Of a stretch of DNA of 64,000 nucleotides, positions 37,311 to 45,137 are shown piece by piece (within the stretch, counting starts at the first letter, position 1; each line of letters begins with the position of its first letter). A program made the position numbers and the translations under genes. The stretch comes from Campylobacterales bacterium (GTDB lineage: Bacteria > Campylobacterota > Campylobacteria > Campylobacterales > Sulfurimonadaceae): the NCBI GenBank assembly GCA_026390165.1, contig JAPLGM010000006.1, positions 26,686-90,685 on the forward strand, given 5' to 3'. The notes beneath the pieces are model-generated. The model did not search any database, was not told the origin of the DNA, and was given only the letters and a program-made list of their open reading frames with translations.

Positions 37311-38205
37311 TGCGTTGCACCTTTTTATCTAAAAGATTGTATTGAAATTTGAGATGCTCTTCTTGGGCGTTTTCCGTTAGTCGTACATCGCACGCAAGGG
37401 TATAGGAGGTATTGGGCTTATAAATAAAGAAATAAGTGTCAAATACGGTTGCCAATGCGGGCTCCGAAGCAATCGCCTCTTCTTTAGAAATAAAAGCTTT
37501 GGTACGGTAAGCGGTGAGAGAACGTATTTTTTCTGCTGGAACACTTGGGAGGATAAGGGCTAATGTTTCGGCATTCACGGCATTAAAATCCATCTTCTCC
37601 CCCTCATAAGCAATATATTTATCCCACGGTATCGACAAAATAGTCGTATCTCGTGTTAGTTCAATGTAGCGCGCCAAAATGAGACTAAACTGTTTCTCAT
37701 TAGCGATGATCCCATTTTTACAATCAGGTTGAGACCATTGAATTTCTGTGTCTCTTCCACGCTCAGTAGTATCGACGTCGATTGTATCAAAAATAAGCTT
37801 AAAAAAAATGTCAGGATCGGCGATTGGATGGGCAGTAAACAGCCGCATGAGCAAAGCAATATTAGAGTCATTGATGACCCCTGTCGTACTTATAAGAGAG
37901 TTGATATTGAGACGATTGTACATAGAGGAGAGGGATGCTTTGAGGATAAAGTCTTTTTTCTTGCTCTCTAATTGTAAGGGAAGTCGCATCGCCAAATCGA
38001 GTTCTGCTGCCCCCGTGATTGAACTAAGAAGAGTGGGCAGTTGAATTTCCAAATCGCTAATAATCCGAAGAGACGCGCTTTGGGTGAAACTGTTATTTCC
38101 TAGCTTGGACAACTGCGTACTTTGGATCAACATCAAGGCTACGATTCCCATCATGACCGTTATCAGTATTAATGTCATCATCAATACAATTCCGCGTTTT
38201 TTCAT
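37297..38205 (-). CDS. gspK: GspK-like minor pseudopilin
   Basis: About 302 residues from the ATG at 38203-38205; a TTG four codons earlier is the alternative. MKKRGIVLMMTLILITVMMGIVAL in two halves gives a short basic leader and the hydrophobic N-terminal helix of a type IV pilin-like protein. FNAVNAETLALILPSVPAEKI carries a helix-hairpin-like segment typical of GspK (T2SK). GspK caps the pseudopilus tip with I and J, which are not in this window. It leads the minus-strand operon K-L-M-N-C-D-E-F. Confidence 0.75.
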   Translation of the reverse strand: MKKRGIVLMMTLILITVMMGIVALMLIQSTQLSKLGNNSFTQSASLRIISDLEIQLPTLLSSITGAAELDLAMRLPLQLESKKKDFILKASLSSMYNRLNINSLISTTGVINDSNIALLMRLFTAHPIADPDIFFKLIFDTIDVDTTERGRDTEIQWSQPDCKNGIIANEKQFSLILARYIELTRDTTILSIPWDKYIAYEGEKMDFNAVNAETLALILPSVPAEKIRSLTAYRTKAFISKEEAIASEPALATVFDTYFFIYKPNTSYTLACDVRLTENAQEEHLKFQYNLLDKKVQRIEFL

Positions 38206-38217
38206 CACATTGCTCAA

Positions 38218-38339
38218 TTTCTATCCATATTTTAGTAAGCATTTTAACATAATAACCAATAGTATGTTTGTCGTTCTCTGTTACGAGGCACTTTTTTATC
38301 GTGCAGATGCCACAAAATCAACCGTGCGCATGTTAGAGA
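38218..38339. other. Spacer before the nitroreductase remnant
   Basis: AT-rich spacer upstream of the secretion operon, expected to hold its promoter on minus. On plus, a short reading frame ends at 38350 (MFVVLCYEALFYRADATK...); I do not recognise it and treat it as chance or debris. Confidence 0.4.
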
Positions 38340-38478
38340 ATCTCTTCTGACAACCCTCTAAAGGAGCTTAAGTGCGAACTGATCGCTATTGCATTATTGT
38401 TGCTGTTTGGCTATCGTATCAATGAACAACCGACCCTTCACCGCTACGAGCTTAGTGGAATTGTAACCTATATCTAAA
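38340..38478 (+). pseudogene. Nitroreductase C-terminal remnant, copy A
   Basis: An open stretch without a proper start, ending in LLFGYRINEQPTLHRY and ELSGIVTYI before TAA. The final 23 residues match position by position the end of the small frame at 46306-46431 (FGYRMNEQPPLHRS, ELSELVTYL). GYxxNEQP followed by a SL/LxEIVxYL ending is how many NAD(P)H nitroreductases finish, so I read both as tails of a deleted nitroreductase. It lies 12 bases before the alcohol dehydrogenase gene. Confidence 0.55.
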
Positions 38479-38490
38479 ACAAGGAAATTT

Positions 38491-39636
38491 ATGAACGCAT
38501 TTACCTACTATAATCCCACCCGCATCGAATTCGGACGTGGTAAAGAAAACAATATCGGAGAGATGATCGCCGAACAAGGGATTCAACGTCTTCTCCTCGT
38601 CTACGGAACCGGTTCGATTAAGAAAAACGGTTTGTACGACCGAGTCATCGAGAGTCTCAAAACAGCGGGAATCGCGTACGAAGAACTTGACGGCGTAGTC
38701 AGTAACCCCCTCCTATCCCGCGTCCAGAACGGGATCGATCTAGTGAAATCACATGATCTACAAGCCGTTCTCGGCGTCGGCGGCGGATCGGTCGTCGATT
38801 CGGCCAAAGCGATCGCTGCAGGGGCACTTTATGAAGGGGATGTATGGGATTTTTTCATACAAAAGGCTTCCATCACCGCAGCACTCCCCGTTTATGCCGT
38901 CATGACCCTCGCAGCAACTGCCAGCGAGATGAACGGCAACTCGGTCGTCATGAATGACACGACCAAACAAAAATACTCGATTGCCTCCGTACTGGTCAAT
39001 CCTAAAATATCGATCATCAATCCCGAACTGATGATGAGCGTTACCCCTGAGTATCTCGCCTATTCGGCAACTGATATCATCGCCCATACGATCGAAGTCT
39101 ATTTTACCGCCACCGACCATCCCCATTTTCAATCCAGACTTGTCGAATCAATCATAAAGACGGTTATAGAAACGACCGAAATCCTCCTCAAAGATCCGCT
39201 AAATTATGACGCACGTGCTGAGTTTGCATGGGCTTCTACCCAAGCACTCAACGGTTTGACAAACTCCGGAACGGGCGGCGGAAGTTTCCCGAACCACATG
39301 ATCGAGCATGCCCTCTCCGCACTCTTTAACATCGCTCACGGCGCAGGTTTAGCCATTGTCATTCCTGCATGGATGAAATGGTACAAAGGGCAAAATCCAG
39401 CTCAGTTTGAACGCTTTGCCAAAGAAGTCTTCGGACTCGAAACGGCGGATGAGGGGATCAGTGCATTGGAAAATTGGTTTAATTCCATCGGTGCACCGAT
39501 TACCTTGTCCGCCGCAAATATTTCGCGTGAACGTATCGGCGACATTGCCGAAAATGCTCATGGATTAGCACTATTGTGGGGGATGGGAGAAGAATACTCT
39601 TCCGAAACGATAGCAACGATACTGCAAAACGCTTAG
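38491..39636 (+). CDS. Iron-containing alcohol dehydrogenase (BdhA/YqhD-like)
   Basis: A 381-residue NAD(P)-dependent group III alcohol dehydrogenase. The dinucleotide-binding GVGGGSVVDSAKAIAAG is near residue 90-106. Metal ligands appear as Asp and His in SATDIIAHTIEVY, His in FPNHMIEHALSAL and His in NIAHGAGLAIV. YYNPTRIEFGRGK at the start is typical of butanol-dehydrogenase-like members that reduce aldehydes. AAGGAAATTT before the ATG is a good ribosome binding site. Its codon use is richer in C-ending codons than the secretion genes beside it. It sits between a nitroreductase tail and a Cdd1-like gene whose homologues are adjacent to each other at 46.4 kb, suggesting insertion. Confidence 0.9.
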   Translation: MNAFTYYNPTRIEFGRGKENNIGEMIAEQGIQRLLLVYGTGSIKKNGLYDRVIESLKTAGIAYEELDGVVSNPLLSRVQNGIDLVKSHDLQAVLGVGGGSVVDSAKAIAAGALYEGDVWDFFIQKASITAALPVYAVMTLAATASEMNGNSVVMNDTTKQKYSIASVLVNPKISIINPELMMSVTPEYLAYSATDIIAHTIEVYFTATDHPHFQSRLVESIIKTVIETTEILLKDPLNYDARAEFAWASTQALNGLTNSGTGGGSFPNHMIEHALSALFNIAHGAGLAIVIPAWMKWYKGQNPAQFERFAKEVFGLETADEGISALENWFNSIGAPITLSAANISRERIGDIAENAHGLALLWGMGEEYSSETIATILQNA

Positions 39637-39824
39637 AGTCTGATCTTATCTCCGTAGCGCGCCTTGCGCTCAGGGGTGTAATCCCACCAGACTTTAGTCT
39701 CTCCTCGAAGCTGCTTTGGGTGAGTAATTCCGATTCGGGCAAAATCAGCGGCAATCGTTTTGCCGACATTGGGAAGATCGGTCAGCTTTTCGACTTTTTC
39801 ACGGATAACTTTTGCAGGGTTCAT
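39633..39824 (-). CDS. Cdd1-like helix-hairpin-helix protein with internal deletion
   Basis: A 63-residue version of the 100-residue protein at 46428-46730. The two begin almost identically (MNPAKVIREKVEKLTDLPNVGKT versus MNPTKVIREKVVKLTDLPNIGKT, split here at the Leu) and end with VWWDYTPERK. The middle 36 or so residues (NPYDLYVRLCEAFG onward) are missing in frame. LPNVGKTIAADFARIGI is a helix-hairpin-helix that could contact DNA. The family is labelled pathogenicity locus Cdd1 and has no known function. Its end overlaps the alcohol dehydrogenase end by four bases. It may be a decayed copy. Confidence 0.65.
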   Translation of the reverse strand: MNPAKVIREKVEKLTDLPNVGKTIAADFARIGITHPKQLRGETKVWWDYTPERKARYGDKIRL

Positions 39825-39885
39825 TTTCCACTCCTTTACGCTTACAAAACGATTTAAAGATTTTTCGTTTGGCTATAATCATACC

Positions 39886-40371
39886 ATGCAACCGAATACT
39901 TTTTATGATACCCGCATTATTGACACCCCGATCGGGAAAATGATCGCAATTGCCGATGAGAAGACGATCACCTCACTCGATTTTACCGATGAGACACATG
40001 AAGGCATCTCTTCGGACAATCCACTGTTACTCCGCTTGGAAGAAGAACTGCGCGAATACTTCGAGGGAAAACAGAGCACCTTTACCCTCCCCCTCTCTCC
40101 GAACGGAACTCCGTTCCAAAAAAAGGTTTGGGAAACCCTCTGCACGATCCCTTACGGCGGAACGATTTCGTATGCCACAGAAGCCGAACGCTTCGGCAAC
40201 CCAAAAGCCGTCCGTGCCGTCGCAAACGCCAACGGGAAGAATCCCATCGCTATTCTCATCCCCTGCCATCGCGTCATCGCGACGGGAGGTGGACTCGGCG
40301 GATACAGCGGAGGATTATGGAGAAAAGAATTTTTATTGGCGTTAGAAAAAGAAGTGAATAAAAAAGCCTAA
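39886..40371 (+). CDS. ogt: Methylated-DNA-protein-cysteine methyltransferase
   Basis: A 161-residue suicide repair enzyme that removes alkyl groups from O6 of guanine. The acceptor cysteine lies in LIPCHRVIA, followed by GGYSGGLWRKEFLL; the helix-turn-helix recognition region is PFQKKVWETLCTIPYGGTISY. The start is the ATG at 39886, the first that yields the family's N-terminus; no strong ribosome binding site precedes it. Convergent with the pentapeptide gene, overlapping by four bases. Confidence 0.95.
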   Translation: MQPNTFYDTRIIDTPIGKMIAIADEKTITSLDFTDETHEGISSDNPLLLRLEEELREYFEGKQSTFTLPLSPNGTPFQKKVWETLCTIPYGGTISYATEAERFGNPKAVRAVANANGKNPIAILIPCHRVIATGGGLGGYSGGLWRKEFLLALEKEVNKKA

Positions 40372-40967
40372 TCTACCAATATGATCCCCATCGATTCGAG
40401 TAAAAACAGCGCCTCATACCGGTTGAAAATCGCACCCTTGAGATGGTTGGAACGTACATCGATCATCGTGTTGCTCGTGTCGGTAAAATTGGCACCTTCG
40501 AGGTGATTGTTGCCAAACAACGCCCCTTTAAAATCACTCCCGCTAAAATCGGCTTTTTTAAAACTTCCATTGCGAAAATCGACCTCTTTGGCTCGACACT
40601 CTTTCATTATCAACTCATCCAAATTTAGACCGAAAAAGTTGCTATCGTTGAGGATACACTCCCGAAAACGGATCGGATCGGCATTGAGCAAACTCTTCCA
40701 ATCCGCCATCGTCCAATCGATCCCGATCATCTTACACGAGACAAACTCGACATCACTCATTTTGGTATTGGTCAGTTTCATCACACTTAGATTGCAGTTT
40801 TCGAAACGGCATTCGGTAAATTTACAAGAGGAGAAAAAGGTCTCACTGAAATTGCAGGAGACAAAGGTGCAGTCATCGAATTCGGCTTTGGTGATCTTTT
40901 TACCGTGCAGATCAACGTTTTCGAATTTTTCGGCGAATACGTCCATGGTGTTGGTGATGGGGGTCAT
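40368..40967 (-). CDS. Pentapeptide repeat protein
   Basis: A 199-residue protein built of A(D/N)LXX-type five-residue repeats in two blocks (FDDCTFVSCNFSETFFSSC and AKEVDFRNGSFKKADFSGSD) forming a right-handed beta-helix, with a short helical interruption (DWKSLLNAD). Such proteins can mimic DNA and protect gyrase (Qnr, MfpA), but many have no known role and I cannot assign one. The end, NRYEALFLLESMGI, resembles the C-terminal helix of Qnr-like proteins. No clear ribosome binding site. Confidence 0.8.
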   Translation of the reverse strand: MTPITNTMDVFAEKFENVDLHGKKITKAEFDDCTFVSCNFSETFFSSCKFTECRFENCNLSVMKLTNTKMSDVEFVSCKMIGIDWTMADWKSLLNADPIRFRECILNDSNFFGLNLDELIMKECRAKEVDFRNGSFKKADFSGSDFKGALFGNNHLEGANFTDTSNTMIDVRSNHLKGAIFNRYEALFLLESMGIILVD

Positions 40968-41002
40968 GGGGAAGCCTACTTTTTTTTATGTATTTCATTT
41001 TT

Positions 41003-41078
41003 CTCGTTCCTACTCTCCTGAGTTGGAGCGTTTGGTTTTACACTTGTATGCATTCCCACTCAGGAGAGTGGGAACGAG
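41003..41078 (-). repeat. Bipartite hairpin repeat, copy 1 (inverted)
   Basis: 76 bases from CTCGTTCCTACTCTCC to AGTGGGAACGAG. Read on the minus strand it matches the element at 50118-50193 at nearly every position: a hairpin CTCGTTCCCACTC-TCCT-GAGTGGGAA, a spacer starting TGCATACA, and a second hairpin ending GGAACGAG. REP-like dispersed element. Confidence 0.8.
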
Positions 41079-41181
41079 GATATCGGCGAAGTTGGCAACC
41101 TCTTCGAATTCATTCTCCTCTGAGCACTTTTGATAAAAAGCATTCTATCTCAAATGTTATTTAAACACGATGGAGCATTCA

Positions 41182-41352
41182 TTAATGACGAAGCTTTAAG
41201 CGGCGTAATCTGCTTTCTTGTGCGATATGACCGATAGCACGGATCAGCTCATCGGTAACACCCTCTTCTAGGAGTTGTGTGAAATATTGCGCCATTGTTT
41301 CTTCGCTGTCTAAATACTGTGTTATATCAAATGGAGTCAATTGTGTTTCCAG
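41182..41352 (-). CDS. HI1420-type addiction-module antidote, short or truncated
   Basis: An open frame of 56 codons containing TPFDITQYLDSEETMAQYF, very like the start of the HI1420/HigA-type antidote family (TPFDIAEYLDSEE...). Such antitoxins pair with RelE/HigB-like toxins and bind their own promoter. Here the protein stops after GHIAQESRLRRLKLRH, about where the helix-turn-helix should begin, so it is shorter than the usual 95-100 residues. No ATG is present: GGAGAAG is followed six bases later by CTG (41352), and a TTG is four codons in. No toxin gene is adjacent. Likely a remnant. Confidence 0.5.
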   Translation of the reverse strand: METQLTPFDITQYLDSEETMAQYFTQLLEEGVTDELIRAIGHIAQESRLRRLKLRH

Positions 41353-41449
41353 CGTTATCTTCTCCTATCCATTTCTTTCGACTATAATCCCTTTTCATTT
41401 TCTTTTCATTGTTGTCTTACAATATTTCCATCTAATATAAGGAAAACAT

Positions 41450-42817
41450 ATGAAAAGTGTTTCACGATCAGCGCTGTTAAGTTTGATATTACTTAGCTCT
41501 TGTATTGAGCTTAATGCAGCAGATTGGTTAATGCTACAAGGAACGGAACCTGAAAACGTAGCACCACAGGGGGTCATTGTCCCCAATCGTAATAAAACAC
41601 CAAAGCTCTGGGGATTTGCGCAGATTAACTACAGTAAAGATTACGGTACGGTTGCGTCCTCTGCAGGAAAAACGACAACACCCTTCGCGCTTTTAAATCC
41701 AAATCTCGAAGAGCAATCGGGATTTAATATTGCTAGAGCCCGTCTGGCTGTACGGGGTATCGCGGATGATGACAATATGGTTAACTATTTTGTTATGACT
41801 GATTTTGGGAACAACGGCGTTAACAATCTGGCAAACCATAGTACACCAACCTATCTTACCGATGCCTCGGTGACGCTCAAATACATTCCGGATGCAAAGA
41901 TTCGCGTCGGTAGATTTAAATACCCAGGGAGTGAAGAGGGGCAACAAGCAGTACACGTATCGCCGTATATCGATTTTACAACGATGACTGATCAGGAACT
42001 GCTTGAACGCCGTATTACCAATGCTTCTGCCTCACAAACCGGTGCAGCGGCAGGCGGAGCTTCCTCCCTCCATTATACGACCACGTCCGTCGATAATCCA
42101 ATCGGAGCGTTCAGAGACACCGGTATGGAGATTTTTGACACCATACCGATCAAAGATTCATGGACTTTCAGTTATGCCTACATGTACGGGAATGGCACCG
42201 GAATTTCTAATTCAAATACGGACGTTCAAGGTACCCATTATGGATATTTGGCACTTGAAAAGAATTTTGGCGGAGGAAACGGGTATTACACTAATGCGAT
42301 GAAGTTTTATGCTTGGGGACAAAATGGAAAACGCCAATTCGTTTCCAACGCTACAACACTGATAGATGCTGACCGTAAACGCTATGGGCTTGGGATGACC
42401 TACTATAACCACGGTCTGAGATTTGAAGCGGAATACATGATGGCACAGGGGATGATCTACGTCGGTGCCAAAGATGTCGATGCTAACCCTCTGGCACAGG
42501 ATTGGCAGCTTCAATTTGCATCAGGGAACGAGAACAAAGCCAACGGCGGTTATGTCAATCTTCAATATGAACTCATTCCGCAAAAGTTCGAACTCTTCGG
42601 CCGTTACGATTTTATGAATCGGTTAACCAACGATGTCAAAGGGGAACGGGACTTTACGACTACGACGCTTGGGGCATCGTATCGATTTAAAGGTGCGACA
42701 CGGATCGACTTCAACTATCTTATCAGAGATGCGAAAGCGCCGGGCAATGCAAGTGCCCAACCTGTTTTGGACAACATGGGTAACCGTGCTCAAGTCCAAG
42801 TTACTTACGTTTTTTAA
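41450..42817 (+). CDS. OprO/OprP-type porin
   Basis: A 455-residue outer-membrane porin with a signal peptide ending LNAAD. GFNIARARLAVRGIADDDNMVNYFVMTDFG and KYIPDAKIRVGRFKYP (given in short form) match the phosphate-selective porin O/P family, and the protein ends VQVTYVF with the terminal Phe needed for Bam recognition. Family specificity ranges over anions, so the substrate cannot be read from sequence. It is followed after 12 bases by a DsrE-family gene and then a Cache sensor and two-component system, which may sense the transported compound. Confidence 0.85.
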   Translation: MKSVSRSALLSLILLSSCIELNAADWLMLQGTEPENVAPQGVIVPNRNKTPKLWGFAQINYSKDYGTVASSAGKTTTPFALLNPNLEEQSGFNIARARLAVRGIADDDNMVNYFVMTDFGNNGVNNLANHSTPTYLTDASVTLKYIPDAKIRVGRFKYPGSEEGQQAVHVSPYIDFTTMTDQELLERRITNASASQTGAAAGGASSLHYTTTSVDNPIGAFRDTGMEIFDTIPIKDSWTFSYAYMYGNGTGISNSNTDVQGTHYGYLALEKNFGGGNGYYTNAMKFYAWGQNGKRQFVSNATTLIDADRKRYGLGMTYYNHGLRFEAEYMMAQGMIYVGAKDVDANPLAQDWQLQFASGNENKANGGYVNLQYELIPQKFELFGRYDFMNRLTNDVKGERDFTTTTLGASYRFKGATRIDFNYLIRDAKAPGNASAQPVLDNMGNRAQVQVTYVF

Positions 42818-42829
42818 AAAGGAATAACT

Positions 42830-43324
42830 ATGAAATTCATTAATTTACTCTTCATCGTACTGACCATGACAACATTTCCCCTTGCCGCAAGCGAAAAGGA
42901 TGATGACGTTGCCAAAGTGGTCTATCAATGCGATTTTCCCGAAGCAGATCGTATCCATCTGATGCTCAACACAATCAATAACGCGGTTGAATATTACAAT
43001 AAAAACTTCATACAGTATGAGGTAGATATCGTTGCCCTCGGACCGTGTCTTCAATATGTTATGAAAGATTTTAACACTACCGGCTTTGAAGAAAAGCCTT
43101 ATATAACGCAAGGCGGACCTACGGGTGCCGGAACACGATCACGTCTAAAAGCGCTTCAGTTGGATGGTGGCGATAAGATTAAAATTTATGCCTGCAAAAA
43201 TACGATGGATAAAAACCATGTAGCAGACAGTCAGATCGAGGATTTTGCGACAACCACACCTGCGGGAGTGGTTAAAATAATCGATCTACAGCGCAGTGGC
43301 TATGCCTATATAAAAATCAGATAA
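42830..43324 (+). CDS. Periplasmic DsrE-family protein
   Basis: A 164-residue protein with a signal peptide (LLFIVLTMTTFPLAAS). The mature part shows a DsrE/DsrF-like alpha/beta layout: KVVYQCDFPEADRIHLMLNTINNAVEYY in short pieces, then YEVDIVALGPCLQYV with a cysteine near residue 74, then KIKIYACKNTM, the usual position for the active cysteine of DsrE proteins. DsrE relatives carry sulfur in sulfur oxidation and trafficking; many periplasmic members are uncharacterised. Two conserved-position cysteines make persulfide chemistry possible. Same operon as the porin, AAGGAATAACT before the ATG. Confidence 0.75.
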   Translation: MKFINLLFIVLTMTTFPLAASEKDDDVAKVVYQCDFPEADRIHLMLNTINNAVEYYNKNFIQYEVDIVALGPCLQYVMKDFNTTGFEEKPYITQGGPTGAGTRSRLKALQLDGGDKIKIYACKNTMDKNHVADSQIEDFATTTPAGVVKIIDLQRSGYAYIKIR

Positions 43325-43386
43325 CAAATTGTGGAAACAACCTGTAGTTTTATTTTAAAACTTTATAATAACAAACAAAGGTTAGC

Positions 43387-44478
43387 ATGAGACTCTATCA
43401 GAAGTATTTAATTTTAGTGCTGTTGATATTGCTCACCATGATTGGCTATTTTTATGTGCAAAAGAAACAGGAATTCGTCAACCGGATCGATATCGTCCTT
43501 ATGAATCTGCTGGATAAACAAATTGAGCAGGAGAAAGCAGAAAGCTTTGCTTTCGCGTTTGCACTGGCTCAAAACGAGACGCTGCAAACAGCTATTGAAA
43601 ACAATAACACGAATAAAGCGACCGAAATTCTCAAACGGTATACTTCCACATTGGAAGTATTCAGTGGCTCTAAAATCCATGCTCAAATCGTTACCAACGA
43701 TTTTATTATCTTCGCACGAAATTGGGAAAGCACCAGTGCCGGACTGAGTATTAAAGCGTATCGACCGGATTTGGATGATATTGTTTTGACGCAAAAGCCA
43801 CACCTCTCCTTCGAAGCCGCAAGACGCCTTGTATTGATCGCATCCATCCCCATAGTAAAGAAAAAACACCTCATAGGTTTTATCGAAGTCATCCAAAAGC
43901 TTGATGCGATGAAAAACTATTTTGCCAATTACGACATTGATCTTTTGGTCTTAATGGATGATAGATATAAAGATCAGGCTATTTTGCTGAAAAATAATCC
44001 CCGCATAGAGAACATGATAGTAGCAAACGACGATGCGAACATCCACCATATTTCCTATCTCAAGCATACCGGTTTAAATGGATTGTTGACGAATGGGATA
44101 CTTGAAGGGGATGACTATTTTTACTTTTCACGAGCGATCTTAAATTCTAAGGGTCAAAATATAGGTTCTTTCGTATTGGTTCTTTCCAAGAAAAAGATGA
44201 AACTCTTCAGTGCTTTCGAAGAGGAGTTGGATACATTTTTGACCTATTCGAGAAAAGATTTATACTACTCGTTTATCAATCATAATCCTTCGATAAACTT
44301 ATGGGATAACTCCACGGCTAAAGAGCTTCTTTCTCTAAAAAAATGTGTCCATCCTGAAGACAAAATCGCCATTGAAGAGAAATTGCGTACAGACCTAGAT
44401 AATTATACAAAAGATGAACTTGTCTCACTTTTACTCGATACAAACTCCAATCAAAAATCCAGAGGACACATAAAATGA
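43387..44478 (+). CDS. Orphan Cache-domain sensor protein
   Basis: A 363-residue protein with one N-terminal membrane helix (YLILVLLILLTMIGYFYV) and a periplasmic region resembling the double-Cache sensor of Campylobacterota chemoreceptors: SFAFAFALAQNETLQTAI, then KIHAQIVTNDFIIFARNW, then IKAYRPDLDDI and ASIPIVKKKHLIGFIEVIQ. No HAMP, kinase, cyclase or methyl-accepting domain follows, and I see no second membrane helix, so the sensor seems to lack its own output. Its stop overlaps the response-regulator start by four bases, tying it to the two-component pair. Probably a ligand-binding partner of the kinase; inference. Confidence 0.7.
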   Translation: MRLYQKYLILVLLILLTMIGYFYVQKKQEFVNRIDIVLMNLLDKQIEQEKAESFAFAFALAQNETLQTAIENNNTNKATEILKRYTSTLEVFSGSKIHAQIVTNDFIIFARNWESTSAGLSIKAYRPDLDDIVLTQKPHLSFEAARRLVLIASIPIVKKKHLIGFIEVIQKLDAMKNYFANYDIDLLVLMDDRYKDQAILLKNNPRIENMIVANDDANIHHISYLKHTGLNGLLTNGILEGDDYFYFSRAILNSKGQNIGSFVLVLSKKKMKLFSAFEEELDTFLTYSRKDLYYSFINHNPSINLWDNSTAKELLSLKKCVHPEDKIAIEEKLRTDLDNYTKDELVSLLLDTNSNQKSRGHIK

Positions 44479-45137
44479 GATTACTTTTACTCGAAGATGA
44501 TGCAATTCTAAAAGATAGCATAGAAGAGTTTTTAATCGCACAAAATTATACGGTGGACAGTTTTGAAAACGGCGAAGATGCTTTTGACGCGATTTTTTCG
44601 GTTGATTATGATCTGCTCTTACTTGATGTCAATATTCCCGGAGCTTTTAACGGTTTTTCGTTGCGAAAAGCATTGGCGGATGAGAACAAAAATATACCAA
44701 CTATTTTTGTCACGTCGATGTCGAGCGCCGATGCCCTTATACAAGGATATGCTCATGGATGCTGCGACTACATCAAAAAGCCTTTTGACCTTACAGAGCT
44801 TTTACTCAGAGTACGACACGCATTAAAATCCAACTGCTTTAAAACACAAGATGAATTTATCAATCTCCCTGAGGATTACCGCTATAACGTAACACGTTAT
44901 GAGCTTACCTGCAACACAATACGCGTTTCACTCAGTAAAACAGAAAGCGAAATATTAAATCTTTTTGTCATAAACAGAAACCAAATTCTCAGTCTGGACC
45001 TATTGTATGAGAAGATATGGGACAACAATGTAGATTCGGCGAATGCTCGCGTACAGATTAACAATCTCCGTAGGAAACTCCCCAAAAATAGTATTAAAAA
45101 TATCTATGGATTAGGATATCGCCTTGATTGTCGATGA
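44475..45137 (+). CDS. OmpR-family response regulator
   Basis: A 220-residue regulator. The receiver has the acidic pair in LLLEDDAILKDS, the phospho-acceptor Asp in DLLLLDVNIPG and the Lys in CDYIKKPFDL. The C-terminal winged-helix DNA-binding domain has LSKTESEILNLFVINRNQILS and RVQINNLRRKLPK with a final YGLGYRLD. It overlaps the Cache gene by four bases and the kinase gene by 14. Its targets may include the porin-DsrE genes upstream. Confidence 0.93.
   Translation: MRLLLLEDDAILKDSIEEFLIAQNYTVDSFENGEDAFDAIFSVDYDLLLLDVNIPGAFNGFSLRKALADENKNIPTIFVTSMSSADALIQGYAHGCCDYIKKPFDLTELLLRVRHALKSNCFKTQDEFINLPEDYRYNVTRYELTCNTIRVSLSKTESEILNLFVINRNQILSLDLLYEKIWDNNVDSANARVQINNLRRKLPKNSIKNIYGLGYRLDCR

Larger units (their letters stand above)
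40968..41449. other. Intergenic stretch with repeat and antitoxin-like remnant
   Basis: 482 bases without a full-size gene. It holds a 76-base bipartite hairpin repeat (41003-41078) and a short antitoxin-like frame on minus (41182-41352). The last 90 bases are AT-rich and should contain the promoter for the porin operon; ATAAGGAAAAC before the porin ATG is its ribosome binding site. Confidence 0.6.
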
